45,275 nucleotides of DNA from Thoreauomyces humboldtii (Eukaryota > Chytridiomycota > Chytridiomycetes > Spizellomycetales > Powellomycetaceae), in assembly GCA_027596035.1 (NCBI GenBank), contig JADGJA010000085.1, positions 1 to 45,275 on the forward strand, in the 5' to 3' direction. Every line of letters begins with the position of its first letter. The first letter of the stretch is position 1. The notes beneath the pieces were generated by a model. That model was given only the letters and a program-made list of their open reading frames with translations. It searched no databases and was not told the DNA's origin. Positions 21,227-36,034 of the stretch are shown here, one piece after another. The position numbers were made by a program, and so were the translations under genes.

Positions 21227-24200
21227 TTAAATGGCAATGATGGCTACAGATCTCTGCACCATCTTCAGGGTGGTGGCCGAATCCTGGGATGCTAAACGAG
21301 CTGTCAGGAGTATGTCTTGCCGGTCTTCATTAAGGTAGACCGGAAGATTGATGGGATACACGATTGGCTTGCGGTCGGCGCTGCGCACCCAAGACAGTAG
21401 GACTTGAACGGCCTGCTGGTTGAGCGACGCGGATAGTGCTAGAGTTCCTTGAAGTGATTCGGCCCCCTCCAGTTTGAGACCTACACAACAAAATCGGATC
21501 AGTACCTGCATCACAAAAGGAACCAAGGCCACGCGAGCATACCAGTAAGAGTGAACTGGAGGTTCTGTGAACTTGCTGGCGCAGAAGACCGACCATCGGT
21601 GATGGCAACTTCCAATTGTATTTCCTCAAGGGAGCACTGTTGGTCATGGGCAGCGGCCTGCCGCGTAGCCGTGATGAAAGCCTCTGGCATGAAAAAGCCT
21701 CCAATCCAGAACAGCGTATTGTCATATCGTGTCACCTTGGACACCGCTGTGAGCTGAGCGAGACGTTCCAACAGGTTGGCAAACCAGTCATTGAGAGTCA
21801 TTCGCTTCGCAACCTTGTACCGCCGCCAGGTGACCGGAACGGCTCCTATCATGTATGTTAGAACTACATAAACTCCAGCCAGTCAATCACATTGGCTACC
21901 TACCTGACTGTAGCGAAGCGGACAGAGCGCGCAGATGATTGGTCTGCTTCTCTTTGCCCTGACACATCTTTGTCAGCTCCAGGAGGTCACGCCGCAACTC
22001 ATGTAAAAGCTCCTTCGCGGTCTGAGCTTCCCTTTGGAAGAAACGGAAGAGAGAGTCACTTTGCTGGCTTTGGGACCGAGACATCTCAGGTAGGTTCTGA
22101 AAAACGGTAAGCAGGTCAATCATTACCCGCTGAACGCCAGGCTAAAGACAGAACTACCTCAGGCAAAGAGGTCAACCATTCGCCAATCATCTTAGACAGT
22201 GATCGCATCCATAAAGGTTGCTGGACGTCTTCCGCGGTGTGCTTTTCGACAGCAATAGAAACAGTAGCATCTTCATTGTCATCGATGGTGGCTCCCATTT
22301 TCCTGACGCCAGCAAGCATCGCATGTCCTGAATCACAGCACATCAACAAAAAAAATCGTGTGGTTCATGCTTGAACGCTCGAACAAACCTTTGTGTGCCA
22401 TGCGGATCATTTCGGCATTATCGGGCAAGCTGAGCCAGGTCGGAGACTGCTGGTCCGGAAGCTTGTCCACCCATTCGACAAACTGTTCGATCCGGATGCC
22501 ATCGGGCACTGATATTGCCGGTTGTCCTCCCTGCTCTTCAACTAAGACGAAGCTAGATTCGTAGCTTTGTGGAGCAAAGATTCTATCCACGAAGCTATCT
22601 AGAAGCTTCTGATCGAATGCGCTATCGATCTTGCCTCCGTACACCGTTTGTTTGATGAGCGTACGGATTGCTTCCCACGGAATCTTATCGGGGGAAATAT
22701 TCGCTCGGCCCTGAGCGGCGCGGTCCACCCATTCATCGATGACCGTAAGCGCCATAGCATAGTCTGAGTCGTTGAACTCGTATGTTTTCGACCAGCCAAG
22801 TGGAGTGTAGCGCAATCGCTCTTGCGCAATGGCGTGGAACCATGCAAGCAGGAAATGCATACGCACGCGTTCGCTAGGTGCCTTTAGGCGAGACGGCGAC
22901 ATTGCCTTCAATGACTCGTGAAGGCTGGCCTTAATGCCCGGCAGAGGCTCAAACATCACAATGCGGGATAGACGTAGGAGACTGACGGGTACCTTGGGAC
23001 TGGTTTCCATCGTCAAAAACAGGCGGAATTTCGGGCTTGCTTTGAGGTTGTGCAGTCTTTTCTCCAGCTGGCCTAACCATGTCGGCGCCAAATGAACGTT
23101 TTTGAGCAACACCCAGGTTCCGATTTTCGCTGCGGTTGAAATCGCAGTTTCTGCAAGAGCGAATCCTTCTGGAGATCCCATTGCCACGGCTGCCATGGTT
23201 GCATTCGATTCGGCCGCGAAATGCTCAATCCGACTGCTGGCATCGAAGCCGGCCACCGCACACAGTGCAATCGGCACCGGTATTGTTGTTTCTTCGACCA
23301 CACCTTGCAAGTCCAGATCAGATGCAATGGTAAAAGACTGATCAAAAGCAGCTTGCACGAAGCGACTCGCGGCGGAAATCAATCGGTCCGGTCGGAGAGC
23401 CTTGATCAACATCAAGTTTTGGAACGCGCCGTGTACTGAGAAACGACATAAGGATTGATGAGCATGTAAGGATGTAGACAAAACACCAAAAATTGCACCA
23501 AGAACTAACCATTCCCCGCAGCTCGCCCAGGCCAAACAGGGATATTCAGCTCCGGGCTCCTGGCGGTAAAGAAGTCCTGCCATTCAAGCGATCCCGCTTC
23601 TAGCTGCCCAGCAATCCCCTTGAAAGCCGCAATACCGCAGATGGTTGCAAGCTTTTGCGCACATTCTTCACCGTAGGCTTGTACGACTTTCGGAGATAGA
23701 GCTGCACCGCTCGTTACGGACGTATTTCCGATGAGATAGTCAAGGTCACGCCGATCCAGTCGTTGTTCGGATTTCTGTGTTTTGATCTGCGCCAACATAA
23801 CCGCAAAGGTAAGCTGGTCTTCGTGGAGCAGAGCACGAGAGGCTCGTCGATAAGAAGAATGGAACAAGTCGCGCTCTAAGACCTTCAGTCGTTGTCCAGG
23901 TTCACGCAGATCCTTCAGATTCGGATTATGGTGTAGGATCGACTGGAATATTTCCAGGAAGAAGGTCAGAGAGAACTGGTAGAAACGATGAAGTAGGGCA
24001 AGCTGCTCCATTGCGAAGAAAATGGCACTACAGGACTGGGCCAAAGGTGTGTACAGTTCCGTCACTGTTTCCACCTCTTGCATCACGACATCGGTCTCAT
24101 CCACCTTCCTTGTCACTTCGGCAGCTTCTTGTTTCAAAGTTTCCAGTGTGGATATGATGGTATCATCGTCCAAGATATTTCCTTTTGACGTATTGAGAGC

Positions 24201-27200
24201 TTGAAGCAGCGATTTCTCCAAATGTCGCAGTCTGAGCTGGAACTCGCCTTGGAGCTTAATTAGATCGGTGCGCTTCTGATCGGTGTCCGGCCGTTCGACT
24301 TTCAGAACTTGGTGCAGGCACTGACTCTGCAAGCTTTCCCGCGTAACGGTGAAGTTGACGAAGGTCACCCTGCTGCACAAGTCGGGAGGGAAATCCACGG
24401 AAGGATCTCGTGTTGAGAGGAAGAGCGTGAAAGACGGGGAAAAATCGATATCTTGGCCACCAAGCCTGATCAAGACCCGGCCCCCTGTCCTCCGGACCTC
24501 CTTGTTCAACACAGCGTTGAGAATAGGGTCAAGGTGCTCAACGTCTTGAACTAGCAGAGGGTTACCAAAGCGGAGTGCGCTTTCCAGTACTTTCAAAAAG
24601 GAGTCATCCAGGAAGCTAGTGATAGTCAGTTTTCGATCCTTGAATTCCTCTGCAAGGAACGTAGAGGCTTGACCGGAGGGGTCGATAAGAAGAGGGTAAC
24701 GATTGAAACGCTTAAGCATGATAGCGTTTTCGGTGCAATGCGTGTCGGCCGGGAGAGAGTTAGCTTGCCAAGCCATACGCTCGTCTGCTATGGATAAGTA
24801 GTCGGGAATGGACAAGTCAGGTCTGAACTTCACGCCTGCAGCCGTTAGGTGACCAATCCAGCGATGGATGAGGAGCTTCCTATATTCCTGGCTGAAGTAT
24901 CCAGCGTAGGCCATGAAAGCTGCGGACAAGAGAACGTCACCGACGATTGTTGCCATTTGAGCCTCAAATGACTGGCTTCCAGACTCCCATCGTTCCCTTT
25001 CCGAAGAAAGGTTGCCCAGGAGCCGCAGACTCCTGTCCACTCTGGTCGCGACAGTTTCCATCTCCGATTTGAGTGACTGAGTCTCGCTAATAAGCACAGC
25101 ATACTCGTCCTTGTAGGTAGAAATACTCTCCTCCAGCTCCCGGATCATGTTTTCAATGGAAACAGCACTCTTCTTAGCAGTTTCAGCGCTTGCCTCGAGT
25201 TGTTGTACTTCGTCTCGGAGAGGTCCAACTCTTTCCAGAATGCTGGAGTATTTGACTTGCGCGATAACCCATTGCACGAGGGGCCCGCATGCCTGAGAGG
25301 CTCTGTTGACGCTTTCGAAGTTGTACTTCGGGTTTCCCATATAGTTGTTGTTGACATCATCACGGATCCGACCACTCATCTTGTCTGTATCGTAGTTCAC
25401 GATACTAGGAATAAAGTCCTCACGGCGGATGATGGACTGCACCGTCTTCCACGAGTCGACCTTGTGTCCGAGCAAGATGCACACCGACTCCATAGCCATT
25501 TTGACAGCTTCGGGCGGGTTGCTCATGGTCCGAACCTCCTGCAGATGCTGTTTCTTAATGCTGCTGACGCTGTTCTGGGCTTGCAAGACGGCCGGTTCGG
25601 CTTCGGCCAGATCTCGGAGGACGACCTCGCGGCGCTCCTCGATTTCGGTGTTCTGCACGGCGATCCGTTGCTGAATCTCGATGGAGGCTTGCTTTTTCTG
25701 CTCTGCTTCTTGCTGCTCGGCCACCATATTTTTGAGCTTCTCATTGGCCTCGTTGTTCTTCGTTTCAAGCTCTCCTCGCTTGAGAGCCAAGCTCTTCCGC
25801 AGCTCCTCAACCTTGACCACCGTCTCCCTGAGTTTATCCAATCCAACGTTCAGATGTCTTTGCCGATCTTCAAGGTCTTCCCGTTTCTCGTTGAAGAGGC
25901 GCACGTAGTGATTGATGAAGTCCAAGTAGTGCCGCGGAGTGACATGATTCAGACGACCCTGTCGCTTGTATAGCTTGTCGTTGACATCATGCAACGATTT
26001 GTGTACGAACACGAAGGCATTGACAATAGCATCTCGATAGGTAGGGGGTCGCGGAAGGGCTTTGTACACCACGGGGAATTGCGGAGGAGCAACGTATTGT
26101 TGAATCTCGAGGTCCAAGGTTTGCGTGAACTCCTTTCCAACCTGAAAAAAGGCCTGATCTGACCAATCTCCGAACCAGTCAAGCACGCACCGATTGAAAA
26201 GCGCGGGTGAGGTTGCAGCTCGGGAGGCCAGACCGCCCTGGGGCGGGTTCATAGTAAACACAACGTGCAGGTTCCTCATGATCTGGTAAGTGAACCATTT
26301 GTAGAGCTCATCCGCGGTATCCAGGATCATGCCCTCCCGCTGAGCGGCTTCTTTGCAAGAGCTCATGAGGGCTGCATAGTCGTCGCCCTCGAAAAGTCCG
26401 GGGACTTCAGCATTCGCAAGCAGCGTGTTCATCTTCTCCAGGAATCCGGACTCCAACACGTTCGATTCATCCATGATAAAACAGATCTTTTCGCCTTTGC
26501 AACTGGCGCGTCGAAGGACCGTACGAAGATCCTCATCAAAGTCGGCTGCTGAGTACTTGTTGTGCACCTTGATCTGAAAAACGTTTAATCCGTTCATCCA
26601 TGCAACGAATCGAGAAAGCGTTGTTTTGCCAGAACCGCTAACGCCGATGAGTAGGAGATGCCCCTGCATCTGCCGGTAAACTCGGTCAATTCTCAGCACG
26701 TGCTCCAGGACGTCATTGAACAAGACCAGCGGAACATCGAGTTCCTCCTCGTAGAATACTTTCAAGCGAGCTTTCACAAACTCGCGAAGACTGTCTTGAT
26801 CAATGGGAACGTAGTCCTTCGACAGCCAGTTGGAGTAAAGAATCGGACGGTTTAGCGCCTGCCCAACATTGAGGCCGGGGAAGTGTTTGACGGCAATAGC
26901 ATCGATAGCTTGATCTGTCCAGGCACGCTCGTCTGGCGCCACTAATCGGTCCTGAAATAAGCGCAACCCTTCATGCGCCCAGAGTCTCACTAGTCCATCC
27001 ACAGACATTCCGTCTAGTGGCTTGATAGCTTCGAAGATGCCGCGAACCCATCGCGTCAATTCACGAGGCGAGTAAAGGTAGTGTGCCTGCATGTCGGTCG
27101 TAAACTTTCGTTGCGAAGATAAGAAGAACTCTACCATTGCAGACGTGAGAGGTTCGGCATAGCCGCGCAAAGACGGAACTACTTTCAGCATAGCTCGATT

Positions 27201-30200
27201 GAAGGTTCCGTAGATTTGTGACAGTGACGCTTCGCCAGGGTAATCCACCATGACAACCGGTGCATGACGCAGAAATCGATGTGACAAAGGCACGCGGCCA
27301 GGGTCCGTAGGAGGGTTGCAAGCTCCCACAAACTGGATGTGCTCTAAGCGCACCCACGTGTGGTCGGACGTGCGCCAAAAGCCACCATGTTCAACAAGCT
27401 GTCTCATGAAAGAGATAACTCGTTGGGTTCCGTACTTGTCCACAGCCGGAAGGTTTACTTCGTCGCAAAACAGAACCAGCCAGCGACCAATAGCCTGTGG
27501 TGCAAGCGTTGTGCCGGTCGATGTCTTGCGGTACTCACAATATTGCTCAAATGTCTTAAGAATTAGCTCAGGCGTCGTGGCGCTGGAGAAGTTGAGGCCT
27601 GCAACTTCCATTTCCGGGAGTTTGCGAAGCGCCGAGAACAAAGTCATAGTCTAACGGGGAAAGTATGTGAGTTCATGCTATAGATCACCACCGCTCTTGA
27701 ACGACTCACCTTCCCAGATCCGGGAGGACCACAAAGTATCAAAGGCTTGTGTTCTGAAAGCCACGAGTACATAACCGCTTCGTGTCGCACTGTGTCAATG
27801 GTAGGAATGACTACGTCTGCTTCGGAGACATTATGAGTTTCGATCTCGATAATAGGTACTTTGGAGAGCCAAGACACCCATTCGCCTGTAGCTAAGTTCA
27901 CGTCGTAGTCGATCAATGATCCTGTACTGGGGAAGTCGACGGACGAGATACTGGCAAGATGCTGAGCTAAAAGCGATCGGGTATCGAGCTTAGAATCCCC
28001 GGTGAAACTCCAAATAATAGCAAGGAGAAGCTGCTTAGACATGTTGTCGTTGATAACTTGGCGAGACATCGGGAAGTCAGAATGCGACGAGTTGTAATCA
28101 AGGATTCGAACGATCGCACTGTTCAAAAGACTGCATAGCGAAGTGAAGACACGAGCTTTCGTAAAGTCCATGACGTGCTCGAGAGTTTCAGCGTAGTCCA
28201 GGGCGCGCAGGACCATGCCGCCTGGCTGCATGTAGATGGATAATATTTCAGCCACCGCCTGCTGGGTCTCCAGGACCATCAACGAGGCAGACTCGTCGTC
28301 TTGAGCAAAGGCGGAGTCCTCAATATCGCTCAGCGGAACGGCTCGGAGGGTAGCGAGATACTGGTCCACGACAACGTCCATAGTTACAGTCACGTCACTG
28401 AACCAAACCATCCCACAACGACTGACAGTTGCAAGGGTGGCCTGTTTGAGATTCTCGACCTCAAACATGATCCGCACGTTTGGTGGAAGGTTCAGGCGCT
28501 CCCCGTTCGGCAAAGTCAGAAGCTTGTTATCGTCCAAAACAGCGTTGAGATTCTCGACCCATTCAGGATCGACATCCCCATCAAAGATGATCCAATGCCG
28601 TTTGCTGTCTTCTCCGCGAACGTTATCGACAATTTTTCTCAAAATGTGCGTGAACAGCCCATCTTGCCATTCGCGCGTGGTCGAATCCATATGCCCATAA
28701 AGGGCCTCCTTCGACATCGCTTTCGGATCAATAATGTACGAGACCCCTTCAATTCCGTCCAGCTGATGTAAGGCTTCAAGGAGAACTTGGTGGGCCGCTG
28801 TCTTCCCCGAGCCCGCGGGGCCGACCATCATAAGACCGTGATGAATGTTCTGAATTTGATAAAGTTGGACCACCTTTTCCAGCCATGGCCCACTGGCAGC
28901 TAATCTCCTCTTATCGCAAGACTTCTGTACGGCAACCTTGAGGCTCTCCAGGTCGATGGGCGCATAGTCAATACCCGGGAAAACGTCGTCCAAGAGGCTA
29001 AAGATCCAGCCAGATTCACACCCCGATCAGTATGGTAACGCTTTTAGATATGAGAATATAGATGCAGGCATACCTTTGCAGCAACGTCATATCTTCCGCA
29101 ACCAGTTTCGGAATGACCGTTTCTCGGATACTGCGAATCATGAGCTTCTGCTCCGATATGAAGTCTGACGCCCTATCTTGAGAAGTCGTCTCAATGTCGG
29201 CGCCGAGCTTCAGCATTTCTCGTTTGAGGTTTCCCGCGCTAGTCAAAACGCTCTTCAAGGATCGAAGACCAAAATCGTAGTGATTCTGCGGTGAAAGCTG
29301 CTCGGCACAAAGAACGAAAAACGGTACTACCTTCGAGGCTAACAATTCAGCAGACCGGAAGCCTTGGGAGTAGAGCATAACCTGCGCAATCAGCTCCCGA
29401 TCAGGCTGCGTCATCGCCACGCTTCTAAAAAGCTTCTTCAAGTTGTCGGGGAGGTTGGAACGACCGGCGTAACCGGGGTTCATGGTAATAAAGATACCGG
29501 TAGATGGGTCTACTTTAAAGTGCTTGTTGACGAGCTCGATTTCCCCTCCTGACTTGAGGCCTGTTTGAATTGTCTGTACTTGCTGCGAAACGGCAGAGAG
29601 AATCCGTTCTTCCAGCCGATTGAACTCGTCGAAGCATCCCCATGCACCGACTCGGCACAGACCAATGAAGATGCGCCCCATGGCCTGGAAGTCAAAGTTT
29701 TCGTCGCAGCAAAACACGAGCGTAAAGCGACCAAGGTGGGCCCCCAGGGCCTTCACGCTCTCTGTCTTGCCGGTTCCGGCGGGACCAAAGGGGCTGCCCC
29801 CCAGACGGGCTTGTAGTGCTTGCGTCAATGTCAGATAGCAGCGGTCCGTCAATGGGGTTTGAACAAGTCGATCCGCGATACCGAGGTATTCGAACCCATA
29901 GCTGAAGGACGCATTAGCCATTTGAATGGAGAGCCGTTCCAACGGGTTGCTGTTTGTCTCGAGGAAATAAAACCGCATCTGATACAGCCACTGGAAATCA
30001 GACTTTGAAGTCACGCCATTCTCCTTCAGTCTGCGAGTCACATCACGCTGGTGCACAAGTTCGGTAATCAGGTGCTCCGCCTTACGACGGCGAATTGCAT
30101 CAAGATCCTGGAGGACAAGGTCGGCCAGGACGTTCAGCCCCTTCTGCACAAGCGCTAGAGCGTTATCCAGGGAACCAGGTGCGGACAATGCAGTCTCCAC

Positions 30201-33200
30201 TAGCCGTGTCCACAGCACTTGCATAGCAACAAAGACGAGTTGGTCAGGGAATCGGTCCATCCACTGCAGGAATCCTGTTGCGTCCAATCCATCGCCTTTC
30301 TGGAAGATCGCCATGTCAGCTACTGCCTCCGACAGGTGCAGTGCAAGCGATTTTTGCATCTCCGATTCAAGTAGCGATAACCAGTCGTTGATACGAGGAT
30401 GGTCTTTGACGGAAACGGGGGTTTTGAGCGGCACAATCTCACCCTCTTTTGAGACCAGTCCGGTGACAATATTGAGGTCCTCCGACAATTGCAGGCTAGC
30501 AATGCCAGCAAACATCTTCTTTAGGTGTTTTTGAGTCCGTACGATGTCCTTGCTGTTCCCAATAAGCTCCAGTAAGTCCTCATCGCCGACGAAGTAGAAT
30601 CGTGGGAACGCTGATCGCTCCTTCTCAAGGTAATCACCGAGGGCTCTCTGTATTTTGCTCAGAAGATCTGCCAAGCGCTCCATGCTCTTCTGAACCCCGG
30701 CAATGTTGAGGATATCAAGCACAAATGGCGACTTGTATACCTTCTTCATCAAGGTCATGAATTCTGCGTTGATAGACTGGAAGCGGGCACTTTCCACGGG
30801 CAAAAGGTGCTTGATGTCCACGCTCACAGAAAAGATGCCCTCCAAATACACCCATTGCCGCTGCACATCAATCCAGACGTCGAAAAGCATGTGAATGCGA
30901 TTCAACTTGTCCTCCCAGCCCAGAGCCTCCTCTTCAAAGACTCGGAAGTATGGCGAATGCTTCATAGCGGTGAGTGAGTTCAGATTTTCGGAAGACTTTG
31001 CGAAGAGGTCATCCCATCCTCTGATCAGCCTGCACTTGTTCTGATAGACGACAAGATCCACAGAATAGGTGGTCCACGTTTCCTTCACCTGCTTGAGGAA
31101 CTCTTCCAGCGCCATTTCTCCCTGTGCCACTGTCAGAACGTCTCGAAGAGTATTCTCCTTCTGACGAAGATCGACATCCCAAATGTGACCGATGGTAAGG
31201 TCGCCGATTGCCACTTTTCCGTCAAGGGCCAAAGCCTTGACAAGGTGCTTCCAGTGTCGATCTTTAACCGCCTCCGACTTGAGTTCTGTTACGAGGGGAT
31301 TCACTTTCAAGTAACCCTTCAAAACTTCTTGTGCGTAGTCGAACGCGGCGTATTGACGCATCCGACTGTTGAGCTCTTTCATAGACTGCAGAAGCTGATC
31401 GAGCTGCTGGCGCAATTTGCGTGGGATAATCGTTGCCCACAACGTCTCGCGCAGCTCGTTGATGCCGACCCAGAGGCCTGACAAAGCGCTCCAGACGCTT
31501 TTAAGGTCTTGCAATTCCTCGAGGATAGGAGTGAGCTTGTGATTGACTCGGTGATCCAAGTCGAGGGCCTCCTTCGCTCGGCAAACTTGCACGTAGTCGT
31601 CGCGAAGTCGGATCAAGCGCCCCTCGAAGATGTTTAGGGCGGCCATCGCCTCGGCAGGTCTGATATTGCCCTGCAGTGGTTTGCCTTTGTCCCACTCTAC
31701 CGCAATGTCTTTGATCCTCTGTTCTATAGAAGCGTCTTCTGCAGAAATCTTGATCTGCAGGCCGGCTGCCGACACGAACGTAAAAGATCTTGTTAGGCCG
31801 ACGTTCTCCGGGAAAATGGAAAGTCAACCGGCTCACCAGTACGCTCTTGAATAATTTTGGTCTTTCGTGCAAGGACCTCGTTAAAGGCACTCCATTCGCC
31901 GTCCACGTTATCAAAGTAGAGCCAATCGGCGGGAAACTGATATCTTTGTCGCTCCAGAACCTTCTGACTTGACTTGTAAGTTTGGACCTCTTCTCCCCAC
32001 GAGCCGACTTGCTTGCGCAAAGTCTGCACAAAGGTTATGAATGTAATGGCTTCCGACGTTGAGGTTCCATCGGCAGTTTGTTGCTCAAGATCCGTGCGGG
32101 CCTTCGCGATCGTGCCATGGAATGCTCTCATGTTTACGCCAACCTTAACCCCGAAACGGTTCAGGATTTCTCGTTGCCATTGATCGTACTTTGCATTAAC
32201 TTTCGATTGAACTTGCTTGTAGTCCACGATAAGCCTGCCGAAAGACTTTTCGCTCTCCGAATTGTCGAATGTAGATCTGGCTTTCTTGATCTCCAGTACC
32301 AGTTGCTGCCAAAGTCGCAGATTGTCGCCGAGCTGATCGTACACGTAAAACGATTCCAGATCCCACAGGGATTGATAGCGCAGCCAAATCTCGCTGTATT
32401 CCCGAATTTCTCGAGCTTTCAGCTCGATGATCTCGTAACAGCGTTCCAAAGCAGGCGACACACGCGTAAGCTAAACGAGAAAAGTGTTGTAAAAACGTCA
32501 GATCGCGCTAAGATTGAATACAACAGCGAAAGTAAGCTTACCAGTGATGCAAACGAGCGGTCGTCTCTACCGGCATCGCTGACGCTCATTTCGTAACTGG
32601 AGCTCACGATCGGCGTCCAGGAGCAGATGTTTGCTAGAAACGCCGTCTTCAGCAACGTCGCACGGTTGTAAGAGCTTTTAACTTGAAGAATACTTACCCA
32701 GCCATCGATGGAGTTGCTGATACCAGTTCCTGCGTGCTTCCTCAACAGGTGGATTCAAAAACATAACCTGATTCTTTAGGACGATTTCATGTACCATGAC
32801 ATCCAGTTGAGGACGGCATGCATTGCTGGCTTTAGCCGAGCCGTCGCGGGTAGGAGACTCCGACTTGCGTCGCAACCGACGCTTGCTGTCAGCCATTTCG
32901 ATCTCAGCTTTTTCGTCTTGAAACTCAACGATCCATTCCTGCAACCAGCTTTTAGGTCGGTATGAAAACGTTACAGGACGTTTACTTTCTGCCGTATACC
33001 TTGATTGCAGTTTGCAAGCGAGCTGCGAGAACCACTTCGATGCGATCGTTCAACCGTGCGGTCCAAAGAGAGAGGTTCGAAAACCCTTCGATGTTAAGCC
33101 GATCAATCTGGTGGTAGGTCAGTAAATAGTACCGTGATGCATGGGATGGTGCGAGTCTCATACCAGCTTCTGAATGGTTCCAAGGAGATCGTGAAACACA

Positions 33201-36034
33201 GTCCGATCGAATCGACAGGTTTCGAGGGAAGCTACAGCGGCATATATCTCATCTCCCACTGCTACCGCAGTCGATGCCTTGTCCTGGAATGTAGCGACGG
33301 CAGAGGCAAACTCGCGGACAAAAACCACATGGCGATTCTCGCGACTGTCGTGGAACGGGGGCATTGTGGGGCGGGCATCATACTGCGAGATTGGTTAGTG
33401 AACGGTCGGTTACGTGCGGGTTCAAACCTTAGCATATGGGAGCACTGAGAAACTTACAGCATTGACGAAATAATCCCATTTCAGCTGAATTCCGCGCGAG
33501 ATCAATGATTGAGCCTCCTTTCGATAGCCGATTACCAGAATAGCCGTTTCCTTATTTCGATCAATCTTCTGCACAGTTTGAGTATAGGTGCGGACAGTCT
33601 CCGTGAGGGACACCGCAAAGGGATACACGCGCTTGGCGTCCTTTGCGATGTTTGAGATGGTGTGCGGAACTTGGAAGTTGAGCCAGAGAAGGTTGCGCAC
33701 TTCTTTGAACAAGGTAACGGTTTGTGCCTCAAAGTTGATGCTAAGTTGCAAGACATTTCCTTGAGCACGGTTGCGGCTGATTTGGAAGATCCGGCCCGTC
33801 ACCGTGAGATCTTTCTTCAGCATCTCAGCAAGCCAAGCCTCGTAGATAGGGCGCGTGTCAAGCTTCTTCTTGAAGGATGTGCTTTCTGTTTGCAGTTTTT
33901 CACCTTCTGCGTAGAGTTCCCATCCTCTGCCTAGGACGTCCTCGACACGTTTCATATAGTGCCCAAGCTGACGCTCGATCTGCCGAGCCCAGATGATAGC
34001 ACCAGCAACAGGCGGCGTGTCACGCTGCTGGCTCATACGGTTGGCCTCCGAATTTCGGTAATGCACCTTGAACTTGTCGTGCAGCTTCTTGATATCTTCC
34101 TTAACGCTTTCTATCAGCTGTGTCTGGTATTCCTGAATAGCACCGCGGATCTTGGGGCGCACGAAGAGGGCGTTGAATTTCGAAAACACGCGGAACATCT
34201 CATTTGCGTTCTTCGCAGTTCCGAGGCGGTCTCGCAAACGAGCAATAATCTGGTTCTCGACACGGGAGACTCGCTCATTGTACGAGGTTTCGGCGGCGAC
34301 CCAGATCTCGGTGCCCTCTGCGACCATCTAGTCAGGTTTCTGAGATGCATATGCGACAACAGACAGAAGTTCTACACTTACCGGGACTAACATCCAGGAC
34401 GTCCACGCTCTTCACACTCTCGTATGCGAGCTTGATGTCCTCAAGGGCATTAACGTCCGAAAGATTCACGATCCTTGCAGATGTGGCGTCTGTAATTGCA
34501 AGACCACCCTTCTCCGTGCGCATGACCTTCAGGATGGTATCGTGCAGCTGCTCATGCTGCTTTCGGAACGCTCGCAAGAAAGAGACGCGTTCCTGCAGCT
34601 TTCCGTGGATGGGGTTGATCTTGATAGGCAGGAACTTCTCGCTCCGCTTCCTGGTAACGTCTCGCGCCACATTGGTGAACTCTTTGACTTGATCATCCCA
34701 AGTGCGGAAGACCTCCTCGCAGCCGGCGGTAGCCTTCTCGAATTCGGGATATTCCATAAACATGAGCCGACGGCTACCTAGGACCCGCAGCAGCTGCTCG
34801 TTTAAATCTCGTGATATTCCCTCCACAAGCGGAAGAGCGCGCCGGATAGGATATGGCGAGAGTTTCAGTTTCTTCGTCAGATGTCCAAAAATCATAGCCA
34901 GCGAATCCTGAATCTTGCGAATGTCGGTCGCAGCAAGCAGCTCGTTGAGCGGAAAGTCTTTCATCAGGATATTGTATTTCTGTACTTTCTCTACAGCCTC
35001 TTTGAGGCCGGTGTCCGCTAAAAAGCTAACAGTAGCATGGAAGCGCTTTGCGTGCTTCAGGATGTCCAAAGTGAGAACCACCTGCTCGCTCCGCAGCTGC
35101 TCCTCGATCGACGCCAGACCACGCTCCATATTCAGCCAAAAGCTGATTTCCTGACTCGCCGTGCCCGACGCTGGGTCTCGAGTCAATTTCGTAACTTTCT
35201 GGATCTCTTTGATCCAGCCATTCACGTCCGCCTGTAACTTGTTCAGCAAGGCGGAATCGTTCACCGCATCGCCCACCGCATCAGCATTCACGCGACGGCC
35301 CTGTTCTCGGCATGACTCGATACATCGTTGCACCATTGGATTGTAATGAAGCACGACGTCCGGTATATCAACGTTTTGCTGCAATTGTAGCAACGAAAGT
35401 TCCAGCTCTGCGATCTTCTTCTTGGCAAGCGGAATGCCAGTTTTGCCGTCCTTTTCGTCACGGGCAGAGCGGTCGTTAGACGACGAGTTACCGCCCTTTG
35501 CGGCGGCAAAGGCATCGAAAAATGGGGAGACCGCATTGTGGATGTACGAATGCAATGCCTCGTAAGGGTTCCCGCCCTCTCCAGGACCAGGAAGATTGAT
35601 GATCTGCAGCTGTTGCTGCAGTGGCCTAGAGGATTCAATGACTGGGAACCTCTTGATCACAGCGAGCGATGCCACAAGACGTAAGTTGTATGTGACTTCC
35701 AGGCGCACGGAGATTGTATATGGTGTCTGGCCGTCCTCGCCTACGAAGAAAGTATAAGCGAGAAATCCGTATGGCGAGCCCAATTCCACCGCATACCTTC
35801 TCCCTTCTCGGTCGCTTCAGTCCGTTCTCTGACGATATAGAGTACTTGAATCTGGGCATCGCTACAGAATCGTGTGGCCCTTTCCACAGCGTCTGGGGAT
35901 TGCCCAAGTATGTTCGTGTCCCGAGGATCAGAATCGAGGATGAGTGGAAGCAGTTGCTCGAGATGTCGCAGGAGCACTCCAGCGTCGACGACCCCGCTTG
36001 GAGGAGTCGTCTCCTCCTTCAGCTCTTCCATGCC
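21227..36034 (-). CDS. DYNC1H1: Cytoplasmic dynein 1 heavy chain, complete
   Basis: This is the motor subunit of cytoplasmic dynein, moving nuclei, vesicles and spindles to microtubule minus ends. Sixteen exons downward: 36034-35797, 35740-34382, 34317-33458, 33382-33164, 33107-33000, 32938-32698, 32633-32542, 32470-31837, 31765-29074, 28997-27710, 27650-23510, 23435-22389, 22327-22158, 22096-21904, 21845-21543 and 21480-21227. Every junction is in phase, giving 4612 residues (human 4646). The tail is followed by the linker, then AAA1 GPAGTGKT (about 1911), AAA2 GPAGSGKT (about 2207), AAA3 GPPGSGKT (about 2571, split by an intron between K and T) and AAA4 GVSGSGKT (about 2913). Next come the coiled-coil stalk with [11 protein letters not shown] of the microtubule-binding tip, AAA5-6 and the long C-terminal domain. 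[14 protein letters not shown] and [18 protein letters not shown] tail sequence mark the cytoplasmic 1 class, not the axonemal or IFT class. The start is the first ATG before the conserved tail helix. Confidence 0.97.

Noticed and set aside
25200..25973. 257-codon plus-strand frame
   Set aside because: It is antisense to the dynein stalk coiled coil; the skewed composition removes stops.
33400..33440. GGTTCAAACC-like word suggesting a tRNA B box
   Set aside because: No matching A box, acceptor stem or anticodon arm nearby; it falls in a dynein intron.
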